A stretch of 64,000 bases of DNA from Micromonospora trifolii (GCF_022229005.1 NZ_JAKKFD010000055.1:62001-126000), one strand, 5' to 3'. Positions 1 through 7,752 are shown, counted from the first letter of the stretch. Notes: a model not told the origin generated them from the letters alone. Translations and numbers: made by a program.

Positions 1-1105
1 GCCCGACGGCCAGGTTGAACGGCACCATCTGGCCGCCGTGGGTGTGCCCTGACAGTTGCAGGTCGACGCCGTACCGGGCCGCCTCCTTGGCCGCCAGCGG
101 CTGGTGCGCGAGCAGGACAACGGGTCGGCTCGGGTCGCGGTCACCGAGGGCGGCGGCGAAGTCCGGCCCGGCGGCGAGGCCGGTGCCCACCGCGGTGAGG
201 TCGTTCACGCCGGCCAGGTCGAGCACACCGCCCCGGGCCTGGATCTCCTGCCGCCGGTTCTGCAGCACCCGCAGACCGAGTCGGTCGACCTCCTGGACCC
301 ACTCCTCCACGCCGGAGTAGTACTCGTGGTTGCCGGTGACGAAGAAGCTGCCGTGGCGGGAGCGCAGGTCACGCAGCGGCGCGGCGGCCGAGCCGAGTTC
401 GGCCACGGAGCCGTCGACCAGGTCACCGACGACCGCGACGATGTCCGCGTCGAGCCGGTTGATCGCGGCGACGATCCGCTCGGTGTGTGCCCGCCCGCGC
501 AGCGGGCCGAGGTGGATGTCGGAGACGGTGGCGATGCGCAGACCGTCCATGCTGCGGGGGAGCTTGGCCAGCGGGATCCGCACCCGGTCGAGGTGGGGCG
601 GGCCGAGCGCCGTGCGGATGCCGTACCCGGTGACGCCGGTGGCGGTGAGGCCCGCGAAGATGGCCGCCCCACGGGCCAGCATCAGCCGACGGGACGGGTC
701 GTGGTCCGGTGCCGCGACGGCGCCGGCGGCCGGCGGCTCGGTCGGCCCGGCGGCGCCGACCAGCACCGGCTCGGGCGCGGCGGTGGTGGGCTCGGCGGCG
801 ACCACGCGGCGACGCAGCACCAGCCGGGCGACGAGCATCGGAACTTCCAGCACTACCAGTACGACAAGCAGGTAGAACATCAGCGCGAGCCACAGGTAGC
901 CCGGCCACGCGAGCCAGTAGAGCCCGGCCTGCGTCCCGGCGAGGGTGACCGGCACGAGCAGGGCCAGCACCAGGGCGGCGATCCCGCCGATCCGTCGCCA
1001 GCGGCCCGGCGTGGTGGTGTCCCGAACGAGTCGCTTCCACAGGTAGAGGTGGATGAGACCGGTGACCAGCGCCAGGACAGCCACGAACCCCAGAACCGCC
1101 ATCAT
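1..1105 (-). CDS. Calcineurin-like metallophosphoesterase, membrane-anchored (3' end outside window)
   Basis: Reading the minus strand from an ATG at 1105 gives about 368 residues that run off the window edge. Three hydrophobic N-terminal segments (roughly residues 1-20, 30-55 and 58-82) are followed by a phosphoesterase core with the family's metal-binding motifs in order: SDIHLG, VVGDLVDG, GNHEYY and SGHTHGG. This is the arrangement of YkuE-like membrane metallophosphoesterases, which hydrolyse phosphomonoesters or diesters with a dinuclear metal site. The substrate cannot be told from sequence. It lies 13 bp downstream of moaD in the same direction. The C-terminus is missing only because the window ends. 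Confidence 0.9.
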   Translation of the reverse strand, partial: MMAVLGFVAVLALVTGLIHLYLWKRLVRDTTTPGRWRRIGGIAALVLALLVPVTLAGTQAGLYWLAWPGYLWLALMFYLLVVLVVLEVPMLVARLVLRRRVVAAEPTTAAPEPVLVGAAGPTEPPAAGAVAAPDHDPSRRLMLARGAAIFAGLTATGVTGYGIRTALGPPHLDRVRIPLAKLPRSMDGLRIATVSDIHLGPLRGRAHTERIVAAINRLDADIVAVVGDLVDGSVAELGSAAAPLRDLRSRHGSFFVTGNHEYYSGVEEWVQEVDRLGLRVLQNRRQEIQARGGVLDLAGVNDLTAVGTGLAAGPDFAAALGDRDPSRPVVLLAHQPLAAKEAARYGVDLQLSGHTHGGQMVPFNLAVG

Positions 1106-1118
1106 GTGTGCGCCTCCC

Positions 1119-1373
1119 TCAGCCGCCCGCGAACGGGGGCAGGACATCGATCGTGGCCCCGGCCGGTAGGGGTGCCTGACGATCATGACAGGTGACGCCG
1201 TCCACGAGGAAACTCGCAACCCGCAGCACCCCGGCGAGCCGGTCGCCGTGGCGCTGGGTCAGCTCGGCCGTGAGGTCGTCGAGTGACCGCCCGCCGGGGA
1301 TGGCCTCCTCGGCGCGGCCGGCGGCGGCGCGGGCGCCCGCGAAGTAGCGGATGGTCAGCGGGGTCCCCTCCAT
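1119..1373 (-). CDS. moaD: Molybdopterin synthase sulfur-carrier subunit (MoaD/ThiS fold)
   Basis: An 84-residue beta-grasp protein starting MEGTPLTIRYFAGARAAAG and ending PPFAGG. In MoaD the C-terminal Gly-Gly is adenylated and thiocarboxylated so that sulfur can be passed to precursor Z by molybdopterin synthase. Length and terminal GG match the family. The ATG at 1373 was preferred over longer in-frame options because it leaves only 2 bp to the moaA stop codon and gives the normal MoaD N-terminus. It sits directly after moaA in what looks like one operon. The large subunit MoaE is not in this window. Confidence 0.9.
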   Translation of the reverse strand: MEGTPLTIRYFAGARAAAGRAEEAIPGGRSLDDLTAELTQRHGDRLAGVLRVASFLVDGVTCHDRQAPLPAGATIDVLPPFAGG

Positions 1374-1375
1374 GC

Positions 1376-2389
1376 TCAGCCTCCGATCGCGGACATCGGG
1401 CGGGTCGGCTGGAGGAAGGTGGGGTCGTCGATGCCGTGCCCGGCGCGCTTGCCCCACATCGCGGTACGCCAGCGTCGGGCCAACTCGTCGTCATCCGCGC
1501 CGGTGCGCAGTGCGGCGCGCAGGTCCGACTCTTCGGTGGCGAAGAGGCAGGCGCGGACCTGGCCGTCGGCGGTCAACCGGGTGCGGTCGCAGTCCCCGCA
1601 GAAGGGGCGGGTGACGCTGGCGATCACACCGACCCGGGCCGGGCCTCCGTCGACCAGCCAGGTCTCCGCCGGTGCCGCGCCGCGCTCGGCCGGATCGGGG
1701 CTCAGATCGAACACGGTACGCAGCGACGCCAGGATCTCCTCGGCGGTGACCATGGTGTCGCGGGCCCAACCGTGCTGGGCGTCCAACGGCATCTGCTCGA
1801 TGATGCGCAACTGGTAGTCGTGATCGAGGGCGAAGCGGAGCAGCGCCGGCGCCTCGTCCTCGTTGAGACCACGCATCAGCACTGAATTGATCTTCACGGG
1901 GTTGAGCCCGGCAGCCGCCGCTCCGGCGAGCCCGGCCAGCACCGCGTCGAGGCGGGGGCGGCGGGTGAGCGTGGTGAACCGGTCCGGGTCCAGGGTGTCC
2001 AGTGAGACGTTCACCCGATCCAGGCCGGCCGCCCGCAACGCCGGGGCCAGCCGGTCCAGGCCGATGCCGTTGGTGGTCAGCGAGACCCGGGGGCGTGGTT
2101 CGAGGGCGGCGACCGCCGTCACGATGTCGACAAGCCCGGATCGGATCAGCGGCTCACCGCCGGTGAACCGCACCTCGGTCACGCCGAGCAGCTCGACAGC
2201 CACCCGGACCAGCCGGACGATCTCCTCGTCGGTCAGCAACTCGGGGCCGGCCAGCCAGGGGAGCCCTTCCGCCGGCATGCAGTAGGTGCAGCGCAGGTTG
2301 CACTTGTCGGTGAGGGACACGCGCAGGTCCCGGGCGACACGGCCGAACCGGTCGACGAGGACGCCGTCGGACCCCGGGGCGACGCTCAC
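1376..2389 (-). CDS. moaA: GTP 3',8-cyclase (radical SAM, molybdenum cofactor step 1)
   Basis: This 337-residue protein carries the radical-SAM cluster motif CNLRCTYC (Cys30, Cys34, Cys37), the FTGGEP SAM-binding motif near residue 76, and a second 4Fe-4S site formed by Cys264, Cys267 and Cys281 (CGDCDRTR...RACLF). The C-terminus ends in Gly-Gly, which in MoaA reaches into the active site for the MoaC-coupled reaction. MoaA converts GTP to the 3',8-cyclised intermediate of the molybdenum cofactor. The GTG start at 2389 overlaps the stop of the upstream kinase-like gene (GTGA), suggesting translational coupling. All key residues are present. Confidence 0.96.
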   Translation of the reverse strand: MSVAPGSDGVLVDRFGRVARDLRVSLTDKCNLRCTYCMPAEGLPWLAGPELLTDEEIVRLVRVAVELLGVTEVRFTGGEPLIRSGLVDIVTAVAALEPRPRVSLTTNGIGLDRLAPALRAAGLDRVNVSLDTLDPDRFTTLTRRPRLDAVLAGLAGAAAAGLNPVKINSVLMRGLNEDEAPALLRFALDHDYQLRIIEQMPLDAQHGWARDTMVTAEEILASLRTVFDLSPDPAERGAAPAETWLVDGGPARVGVIASVTRPFCGDCDRTRLTADGQVRACLFATEESDLRAALRTGADDDELARRWRTAMWGKRAGHGIDDPTFLQPTRPMSAIGG

Positions 2390-3300
2390 CTGTCGACCGT
2401 AGCGCGCTCGGCCGTGCTCAGGACGGCACGGGCGGTCTGGACGACCACATCTCGGAAGCTGGCGCCGAAGAGTGCGGTGTGCACGAGCAGCAGATGCAGC
2501 TGATGCACTGGCACGCGCTCACGCCAGCCGTCCGGTAGGGGCCAACTCTCCTGGTAGGCGGCCAGCGCCCGATCCAGGTGGGGGATGCCGCCGAAGAGGG
2601 CGAGCTGGGCGAGATCCGTTTCCCGGTGCCCACCGTGCGCTGCCGGGTCGACGAGCCAGGCCCGGTCATCGGCCCCCCACAGCACGTTGCCCGGCCACAG
2701 GTCGCCATGGATGCGCGCGGGAGGCTCGTCGTCGCCGAGCCCGTCGAGGCGGCCGATCACCTGCTCGACCAGAGCGGCATCGGCGCTGGTCAGCGCGCCA
2801 GCGTCGACCGAGCGTCGCAGGTAGGGGGCGAGGCGCCGCTCGGCGAACCAGGTCGACCACCGCCCGCCCGTGGGGGTGTTGTCCTGTGGAAGCGAGCCGA
2901 TGAACCCGGGCCAGGCGGCACCGAAGGCGGGCGCGCCCGCCCGGTGCAGCCCGGCCAACTCCCGGCCGAAGCGCTCCGCGGCCTCCGGCGTCGGTTCGCC
3001 GGGCTCCACCCAGTCGAGCGCCAGCAGCTCCGGCAACACCACGATCACTTCGGGTACGCCGACAGCGCCCGCCTCCCGCAGCCAGCGCAAGCCGGCGGCC
3101 TCGGCGGCGAAGAAGCCCTCCGGCGCCGGTCGGTCGGCGCCTTCAGGCCAGGACTTGGCGAAGACGGAGTGGCCGTCGTCGAGGGTGAGCCGGGCGGCGG
3201 CGCAGATGTTTCCACCGGCGACCGGCGTCTCCCGGAGCCGCTGATGGGTCCGGAAGGTCGGGAGGTGTGCCGGGTGCGCGCGCAGGTACGCCAGGTCCAT
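2386..3300 (-). CDS. Fructosamine kinase family protein (FN3K-like)
   Basis: A 304-residue kinase-fold protein. The catalytic loop HGDLWPGNV (residues 198-206) and the metal-binding segment DPAAHGGHRETD (218-229) are characteristic of the fructosamine/ribulosamine-3-kinase family, which phosphorylates sugar adducts on amines and so reverses protein glycation. Length fits the family. It is first in a tightly overlapping unit with moaA and moaD, but nothing in the sequence ties it to molybdenum metabolism, so the co-location may be incidental. Bacterial substrates vary and the assignment is to family only. Confidence 0.88.
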   Translation of the reverse strand: MDLAYLRAHPAHLPTFRTHQRLRETPVAGGNICAAARLTLDDGHSVFAKSWPEGADRPAPEGFFAAEAAGLRWLREAGAVGVPEVIVVLPELLALDWVEPGEPTPEAAERFGRELAGLHRAGAPAFGAAWPGFIGSLPQDNTPTGGRWSTWFAERRLAPYLRRSVDAGALTSADAALVEQVIGRLDGLGDDEPPARIHGDLWPGNVLWGADDRAWLVDPAAHGGHRETDLAQLALFGGIPHLDRALAAYQESWPLPDGWRERVPVHQLHLLLVHTALFGASFRDVVVQTARAVLSTAERATVDR

Positions 3301-3406
3301 CAGCGCACGGTAACCGCTCCTTACGACAGCCAGGTGTCGCCCGACGACATCGGCGCTCTTTCCGCACTCGTAGGTGTGGCGTGAGCAGGGACAACACGTT
3401 CAGTAA

Positions 3407-3434
3407 CTGTGGATAAGCCGCGTGTCGTCCACAG
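3407..3434. promoter_or_regulatory. Inverted repeat CTGTGGA-N14-TCCACAG upstream of the DUF4192 gene
   Basis: Perfect 7-bp arms at 3407-3413 and 3428-3434 lie 40 bp upstream of the ATG at 3474 and in the divergent region with the kinase gene. The left arm is part of TGTGGATAA (3408-3416), identical to the reverse of the E. coli DnaA box, and the right arm is part of TCGTCCACA (3425-3433), one base from the actinobacterial DnaA box TTGTCCACA. It could be a regulator operator or a pair of DnaA boxes. No function can be proved here. Confidence 0.35.
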
Positions 3435-3473
3435 GGGTGGCAGGGCCCGGTACGCCCGCCGCAGGCTTCCGAC

Positions 3474-4517
3474 ATGACCTCGACCGAACGCCCTCAGCTC
3501 GCCGTCCGCTCACCCGCCGACCTGATCGCCGCTGTGCCGTACCTGCTCGGCTTTCATCCCACCGACAGCGTGGTCGCCGTGGCGCTGGTCGGCCGGCAGA
3601 TCGTCTTCGCCGCCCGCGCGGACCTGCCCGACCCGACCGAGCTGGGCGGGCTGGCCGGGCACCTGGCCGGTGTGATCCGCCGGCAGGGCGCGGAGGCCGC
3701 CACCGTGGTGGGTTACGGGCAACCGGAGCGGGTCACCCCGGCCGTGGACGCGGTGCGCGACGCGCTGAACGACTTCGGGCTGCACGTGCTCGACGCGCTG
3801 CGGGTGACCGACGGTCGCTGGTGGTCCTATCTCTGCACCGAGCCCGACTGCTGCCCGCCCGAGGGTCGCCGCTACGACCCGACCGCCAATCGGTTGACCG
3901 CCTCGGCGGTCTTCGCCGGCCAGGTGGCACTCCCCGACCGGGCCGCCCTGGTGGCGCAGGTGGCACCGGTGGACGGCCCGGCCCGGGATGCTGCCCGCGC
4001 GGCCACCGCCCGCGCCGAGCTGAGACTGGCCGAGCTGGTCGAGCAGGCGCCCGAGAGTGACCTGCTCGGGGCGCGGGCGCTGCGCGCCGCCGGGTTGGCG
4101 GCGGTCCGCGAGGCCCAGCGCCGGCAGCGGCGTGGTGAGCGGCTCGACGACGACGAGGTGGCCTGGTTGAGCCTGCTGATGACCCACCTGCCAGTTCGCG
4201 ATCACGCGTGGGAACGCACCGACGGCCGGGACCGGGACATCGCCCTCTGGACCGACGTGCTGCGCCGCGCCGAGCCGGAGGTGGCCGCCGCGCCGGGTGC
4301 GCTGCTGGCGTTCGCCGCGTGGCGCGCCGGACAGGGCGCGTTGGCGGCGGTCGCGCTGGAACGGACGCTGAGTCTGCACCCCGACTACTCGCTCGCCCTG
4401 CTGCTGGACGACCTGCTCCGGCGCGGCGTGCCCCCGGCCGAGCTGGACGGGTGGCCGTCCGTCGGGATGCCCGGCGTCATCCGGCCCCGCAAACGGAGCC
4501 GACGTGGCCGTCGCTGA
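3474..4517 (+). CDS. DUF4192 domain-containing protein
   Basis: A 347-residue soluble protein opening MTSTERPQLAVRSPADLIAA, followed by PYLLGFHPTDSVVAVAL near residue 22, the hallmark start of the actinobacterial DUF4192 family. The family is widespread in Streptomyces and Micromonospora, is about this length, and has no established function. The C-terminal third contains helical repeats (AFAAWRAGQGALAAVALERT) resembling a single TPR-like unit, and the tail is basic (RPRKRSRRGRR), which may contact nucleic acid. It is transcribed divergently from the FN3K-moaA-moaD unit. Its last 14 bases overlap the most upstream possible start of the toxin gene that follows. Confidence 0.85.
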   Translation: MTSTERPQLAVRSPADLIAAVPYLLGFHPTDSVVAVALVGRQIVFAARADLPDPTELGGLAGHLAGVIRRQGAEAATVVGYGQPERVTPAVDAVRDALNDFGLHVLDALRVTDGRWWSYLCTEPDCCPPEGRRYDPTANRLTASAVFAGQVALPDRAALVAQVAPVDGPARDAARAATARAELRLAELVEQAPESDLLGARALRAAGLAAVREAQRRQRRGERLDDDEVAWLSLLMTHLPVRDHAWERTDGRDRDIALWTDVLRRAEPEVAAAPGALLAFAAWRAGQGALAAVALERTLSLHPDYSLALLLDDLLRRGVPPAELDGWPSVGMPGVIRPRKRSRRGRR

Positions 4518-4899
4518 CGGGCCAGATGCGGGAGACTCCGCAGCAGTCGTATCGCAACTTTGCTATAGTCGGCTCTGGTCAGTCCTCTTCCACCCAGAGG
4601 CCGTGTCCGAACTGCGAATACCCGCGATCGAGCAGGCGGCAATCGGACACGCCGTCGAAAAGCTGGAGAGCCTTGGCCCCAACCTTGGCTACCCGCACTC
4701 CAGCAAGATTCGAACCGCCGACAACTTGCGTGAACTACGCCCACGCGGAGGGCGTAGCCGGTGGCGCGTCTTCTACGCGCAGGTCGGTGAGGCGTTCGTG
4801 GTCGGTGCCATCGGCCCAGAAGCCAGCGTCAGTCAGCGGAACTTCGCCCGGGCCGTCGCAGCCGCAGAGCGAAGGATCAAGGACGTGGAGGCGGAGTGA
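4504..4899 (+). CDS. RelE/HigB-type toxin of a type II toxin-antitoxin pair (start uncertain)
   Basis: The core of about 105 residues begins WSVLFHPEAVSEL, has the central RGADxLRELRP-like segment (RTADNLRELRPRGGRSRWR) and ends in a helix rich in Glu/Lys. This is the pattern of RelE/HigB mRNA interferases that cut translated mRNA at the ribosome. The following HTH gene overlaps by 4 bp (ATGA), the usual toxin-first HigBA order. The start is unclear: the only in-frame start that keeps the first beta strand is GTG at 4504, which adds about 20 unusual residues and overlaps DUF4192. The next, GTG at 4603, would remove that strand. Function is inferred from family and context. Confidence 0.8.
   Translation: MAVADGPDAGDSAAVVSQLCYSRLWSVLFHPEAVSELRIPAIEQAAIGHAVEKLESLGPNLGYPHSSKIRTADNLRELRPRGGRSRWRVFYAQVGEAFVVGAIGPEASVSQRNFARAVAAAERRIKDVEAE
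4564..4569 (+). promoter_or_regulatory. Possible -10 hexamer TATAGT for the toxin-antitoxin pair
   Basis: TATAGT in a locally AT-richer stretch (GCAACTTTGCTATAGTC) lies inside the 5' part of the toxin reading frame. If it is the promoter, transcription would begin near 4576, downstream of the GTG at 4504, and the toxin would need a non-canonical start just before WSVLFHPEA. No clear -35 is visible. Confidence 0.35.
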
Positions 4900-5216
4900 T
4901 GAAACGTTCCGAACTCAAGACCTCGCAGCAGGTCATCGGCGATTTCAGCCGTCAGGACCCGGTGTTCCGCGCAGAGTGGGATCGGACAGCATTCGCGCGT
5001 GAGGTCGCGCTCCGTATCGTGGGATACCGCACCGAGAACCAGCTGACCCAGACCGCGCTCGCTCGCAAGGTGGGGATGACCCAGTCAGTCATCGCGCGAC
5101 TGGAGTCTGGCGACCAGCCGCCGTCGATCGCGACCCTCGTCAAGCTTTCCAACGGCACCGGCATGGAGTTCGACGTCAAGATCTCCCGCGGCGCCGTCGA
5201 GATCGTGGCCGCATAG
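4896..5216 (+). CDS. XRE-family HTH antitoxin (HigA-like)
   Basis: A 106-residue protein with a Cro/C1-type helix-turn-helix at about residues 43-75 (QLTQTALARKVGMTQSVIAR followed by LESG and IATLVKL). In HigA antitoxins this domain represses the operon promoter and the protein neutralises the toxin. The start ATGATG overlaps the toxin stop by 4 bases, so the two are probably translationally coupled. The sequence is complete. Length and order fit the reversed toxin-then-antitoxin organisation of HigBA. The pair sits next to a patch of gene remnants, consistent with an accessory acquisition. Confidence 0.85.
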   Translation: MMKRSELKTSQQVIGDFSRQDPVFRAEWDRTAFAREVALRIVGYRTENQLTQTALARKVGMTQSVIARLESGDQPPSIATLVKLSNGTGMEFDVKISRGAVEIVAA

Positions 5217-5222
5217 TCGGAC

Positions 5223-5426
5223 CTAGCCGACTGGGCCGATCTTCTTTGTCAGCCCGACGAAGCCCGCCCAGGCGGCCGGCTTGAAGCTCAGCGTGCCGCC
5301 GTCCCGATCCTTGGTGTCGCGCACGAGCACGACACCCGCCAGGTTGTCGGCCACCTCCACGCAGTTGCCGCCATTTGAGCTGCTGCGGGTGCTCTTGCGC
5401 CAACGGGCGCCGCTCAGGTCATCCAT
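5223..5426 (-). CDS. DUF397 domain-containing protein
   Basis: A 67-residue protein starting MDDLSGARWRKSTRSSSNGG, with the NCVEVA and VRDTKDRDG segments and a WAGFVG C-terminus, all diagnostic of the actinobacterial DUF397 family. These small proteins usually lie beside an XRE regulator and are implicated in developmental regulation in Streptomyces, possibly as antitoxin-like partners. The frame is open further upstream and reads into an HTH remnant, so a 5'-extended fusion is formally possible. The ATG at 5426 gives the normal family N-terminus and was chosen. It is convergent with the antitoxin gene, 6 bp apart. Confidence 0.85.
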   Translation of the reverse strand: MDDLSGARWRKSTRSSSNGGNCVEVADNLAGVVLVRDTKDRDGGTLSFKPAAWAGFVGLTKKIGPVG

Positions 5427-5640
5427 GCTCGCGCTCTCATCAGGTCGATGGTCAGGTCTCGCGGTAGCGCTAACGACCTCGGGCCAGAGGTCGCCCTCGT
5501 CGCGGCCGAGGACCTCAGCGACCTTCGACCGGTGCCGCGTCTGCGGAATCCGTCCCGGGTTCGCCCACTTGGCCGCCGTCTTGGGATCCACCCCGATATG
5601 GGCGGCGAGGCTGTCGGCGGTCAGGCCGGATTTCGCGCGA
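5427..5640 (-). pseudogene. Remnant of an XRE-type helix-turn-helix regulator
   Basis: On the minus strand, in frame with the DUF397 gene, residues read AKSGLTADSLAAHIGVDPKT, then a WANPGRIPQTRHR stretch, then VLGRDEGDLWPEVV. This is the DNA-binding half of a common actinomycete regulator in which an HTH of the VDPKTVERW type is followed by LWPxxL. The expected residues before the HTH and the whole C-terminal effector half after LWPEVV are missing, and no convincing start codon is present. It therefore looks like an internal fragment. Alternatively it is read as an N-terminal extension of DUF397. Confidence 0.6.
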
Positions 5641-5827
5641 GCTGACCGACCGGCACACCTACCACGGTTGGACCTGGATCGAGGCGTACGAGCTGGGGCC
5701 GGACGGCAGCGCACGCGTCAAGCGCGAACTGTTCGTGCTCCGCGAAGGGATCGACCTGCTGTCGTCCGGCCCGACCAGGCAGTCCGGCCGGCCCGGCTCG
5801 ACGGCGAAGGTTCGACAGCCCCGCTGA
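5630..5827 (+). pseudogene. 3' remnant of an unidentified actinobacterial protein
   Basis: On the plus strand, codons from 5630 to the TGA at 5825-5827 read ELTDRHTYHGWTWIEAYEL, then GPDGSARVKREL, then FVLREGIDLL and a basic tail. The TYxGWxWxxAYxL...FVxxxG pattern resembles the C-terminus of small hypothetical proteins I associate with Micromonosporaceae. There is no start codon and the similarity begins abruptly at about 5635, exactly where the opposite-strand HTH remnant begins. The two fragments are thus abutted head to head, which suggests an old deletion or recombination junction. Confidence 0.5.
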
Positions 5828-5829
5828 CT

Positions 5830-5880
5830 CCCGCCCCGGCGCTGATCCCTCGTCCCCCGAGGTCGATGGCCCGGGGCGGG
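5830..5880. terminator. GC-rich hairpin after the remnant patch
   Basis: CCCGCCCCGG (5830-5839) pairs with CCGGGGCGGG (5871-5880) around a 31-nt loop containing a smaller TCG...CGA stem. It lies 2 bp after the plus-strand remnant's stop. There is no T-tract, as is usual for actinobacterial terminators. Confidence 0.45.
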
Positions 5881-5996
5881 TTCCTTCCGCAACGCCTCCG
5901 TCGAAGGATGTACGCGTTGCTCCTGTCCACGGCCGACGCGGCAGGGTCACCGCCGCCGGAGAATGATCTCGTGGCCGTTCTCCGCGTTGGTACGAC

Positions 5997-6713
5997 ATGA
6001 CCCCCGAGTTGCTGCTGTCGCTGGCCGGGCTGGCGTTGATCGACAGCACCAGCATCGGCACCCTCTTCATCCCGGTCTGGTTGCTGCTCGCCCCCGGGCC
6101 GGTCAACGTCCGGCGGATCCTGGGCTACCTCGCCACCATCGCGGCGTTCTACCTCGCGGTAGGGCTGCTGCTGGTCTGGGGCGGCAGCGCGTTGGGGGAC
6201 GCGCTGGGCGGAGCCCTGGACAACAGGGGTGTCCTCTGGGCGCAACTCGTCCTCGGCGTGGGAATGCTGGCGCTCAGCTTCCGCTACGACGGCAAGCGGC
6301 GTCCCCGTACCGGTGGCGTGTTGCGCTGGCGGGACCGGGCCACCGCCGGAGATTCCTCGGCCCGCTGGTTGGTCGGGCTCGCGCTGCTCGCGGCGCTCGC
6401 CGAGGTGGCGACAATGCTCCCGTACCTCGGTGCTGTGGGTCTGTTGGCCACCTCGGGGGTGGGGGCGGCGAGCGTGGTGGCGCTGCTCACCGGGTACTGC
6501 CTGGTCATGGTGCTGCCGGCGGTGTTGCTGCTGGGTGCCAGGGTGGCCCGCCCGCGACTGGTCGAGCCGGTGCTGGCCCGCCTGAACGCCTGGATCGTCA
6601 CGAAGGCGGGTAGCGCGTTGGGCTGGATCCTCGGCATCGCCGGTTTCCTCATCGCCCGTGATGCCGCCGCACGGCTGGCCCTGTTCGACCTGATCGACCG
6701 GATCGGTCGCTGA
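5997..6713 (+). CDS. GAP-family integral membrane protein
   Basis: A 238-residue protein with about six hydrophobic segments (roughly 4-24, 36-60, 70-90, 125-150, 155-180 and 208-225) and the start MTPELLLSLAGLALIDSTSI typical of the GAP (SfLAP/Sap-like) family. Mycobacterial relatives are linked to glycopeptidolipid or sulfolipid-1 export, and the fold is related to LysE-type exporters. The substrate here is unknown. It converges with fdhD, whose stop is 14 bp away. No signal peptide is needed because TM1 starts at the N-terminus. Family assignment is fair, function is inferred. Confidence 0.75.
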   Translation: MTPELLLSLAGLALIDSTSIGTLFIPVWLLLAPGPVNVRRILGYLATIAAFYLAVGLLLVWGGSALGDALGGALDNRGVLWAQLVLGVGMLALSFRYDGKRRPRTGGVLRWRDRATAGDSSARWLVGLALLAALAEVATMLPYLGAVGLLATSGVGAASVVALLTGYCLVMVLPAVLLLGARVARPRLVEPVLARLNAWIVTKAGSALGWILGIAGFLIARDAAARLALFDLIDRIGR

Positions 6714-6726
6714 CGGGCCGCTCACG

Positions 6727-7593
6727 TCAGGCTGGCTGCTCCACGGTGATCCGGTGCGGCCCGGTGTAGACGTTCATGGTCCGGCCACGCAGGAAGCCGA
6801 CGAGTGTCATCCCCGCCTCGTCGGCCAGTTCGGCGGCGAGGGTGCTCGGGGCGGACACCGCGGCCAGCAGCGGCAACCCCGCCATCCACGCCTTCTGGGT
6901 CAGCTCGAAGCTGGCCCGTCCGGAGACCAGCAGCAGGTGCCCGGCGAGCGGCAGCCGGCGTTCCCGCACGGCCCAGCCGATCACCTTGTCCACGGCGTTG
7001 TGCCGGCCCACGTCCTCCCGGAGCACCACCAGCTCACCGTCGGGGGTGAACAACCCGGCCGCGTGCAGCCCGCCGGTCCGGTCGAAGCCGCGCTGGGCGG
7101 CTCGCAACCGGTCGGGCAGTTCGGCGAGCAGCGCGGCCGGCACGCTGAGCGGATCCGCCGCGACCGGGAAGAGCGACCGGGTGCGTACCGCGTCGATGCT
7201 GGCCTTGCCGCAGACCCCGCAGGAGCTGGTCGTGTAGAAGTTCCGGGACGGGTCGGTGGCCGGTTCCGGTACGCCGGGGGCGAGCACCACGTCCACCACG
7301 TTGTACGTGTTCGGCGTCTCCGCGCCGGCGCAGAGTTGCGCTGTCAACACGTCGTCGGTCGACCGGATCAGCCCCTCCGTGAGCAGGAACCCGATGGCCA
7401 GGTCCAGGTCGTCGCCGGGGGTACGCATGGTGACGGCGAGCGGCTGACGTTTGCCGGGACCGGCCGCGCCGACCCGGATCTCCAGCGGCTCCTCCACGGC
7501 GAGCGTGTCCGGTCGGCGGACCGCTCCGCGCCCGGCGGTGGCCGCGTCCAGGTCGATCCGGAGTACGCCGCGTCGATCAGTTGCCCGTCCCAT
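6727..7593 (-). CDS. fdhD: Formate dehydrogenase accessory sulfurtransferase FdhD
   Basis: 288 residues from the ATG at 7593 (MGRATDRRG). The family core is clear: [15 protein letters not shown] near the start, [20 protein letters not shown], the catalytic-loop motif [10 protein letters not shown], and [19 protein letters not shown]. FdhD passes sulfur from IscS to the molybdenum cofactor before its insertion into formate dehydrogenase. Both cysteines of CGVCGK are present. It is divergent from mobA, so cofactor sulfuration and guanylylation genes share an intergenic region that also holds a palindromic repeat. No formate dehydrogenase gene is in this window. Confidence 0.95.
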   Translation of the reverse strand: MGRATDRRGVLRIDLDAATAGRGAVRRPDTLAVEEPLEIRVGAAGPGKRQPLAVTMRTPGDDLDLAIGFLLTEGLIRSTDDVLTAQLCAGAETPNTYNVVDVVLAPGVPEPATDPSRNFYTTSSCGVCGKASIDAVRTRSLFPVAADPLSVPAALLAELPDRLRAAQRGFDRTGGLHAAGLFTPDGELVVLREDVGRHNAVDKVIGWAVRERRLPLAGHLLLVSGRASFELTQKAWMAGLPLLAAVSAPSTLAAELADEAGMTLVGFLRGRTMNVYTGPHRITVEQPA

Positions 7594-7630
7594 CCCGCCA
7601 TCCTCCACCTCCCGCCGGCCCCACCCCACC

Positions 7631-7709
7631 CCCACCCGTTGATCATGAAGTTGGCCGCGCGTGTCGTCGGCGTGTCGAGCGATAACGTCATGATCAACGG
7701 GGTGGGGGG
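7631..7709. repeat. Palindromic intergenic repeat (GTTGATCATGA arms) between fdhD and mobA
   Basis: Left arm GTTGATCATGAAGTT (7638-7652) and right arm AACGTCATGATCAAC (7684-7698) are complementary except at one position. A C-rich left flank (CCCCACCC) pairs with a G-rich right flank (GGGGTGGGG), extending the stem. The interior holds two copies of GCGTGTCG. It lies between divergent promoters and so is not a simple terminator. I recall similar GTTGATCATGA palindromes in other Micromonosporaceae intergenic regions, but could not check. Confidence 0.75.
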
Positions 7710-7740
7710 TTGGGCCGGCACTGTCGGGCGCTGGCACGGC

Positions 7741-7746
7741 TACGGT
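7741..7746 (+). promoter_or_regulatory. -10 hexamer TACGGT, probable leaderless promoter of mobA
   Basis: TACGGT is followed by 6 nt and then the GTG at 7753, the spacing expected when transcription starts at the first base of the start codon. No ribosome binding site precedes the GTG. Confidence 0.55.
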
Positions 7747-7752
7747 GGGCGG

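Noticed and set aside
56-1195. Long plus-strand open frame opposite the metallophosphoesterase
   Set aside because: It is antisense to a gene with clear phosphoesterase motifs. Residues are Arg/Gly/His-rich noise typical of high-GC complement strands.
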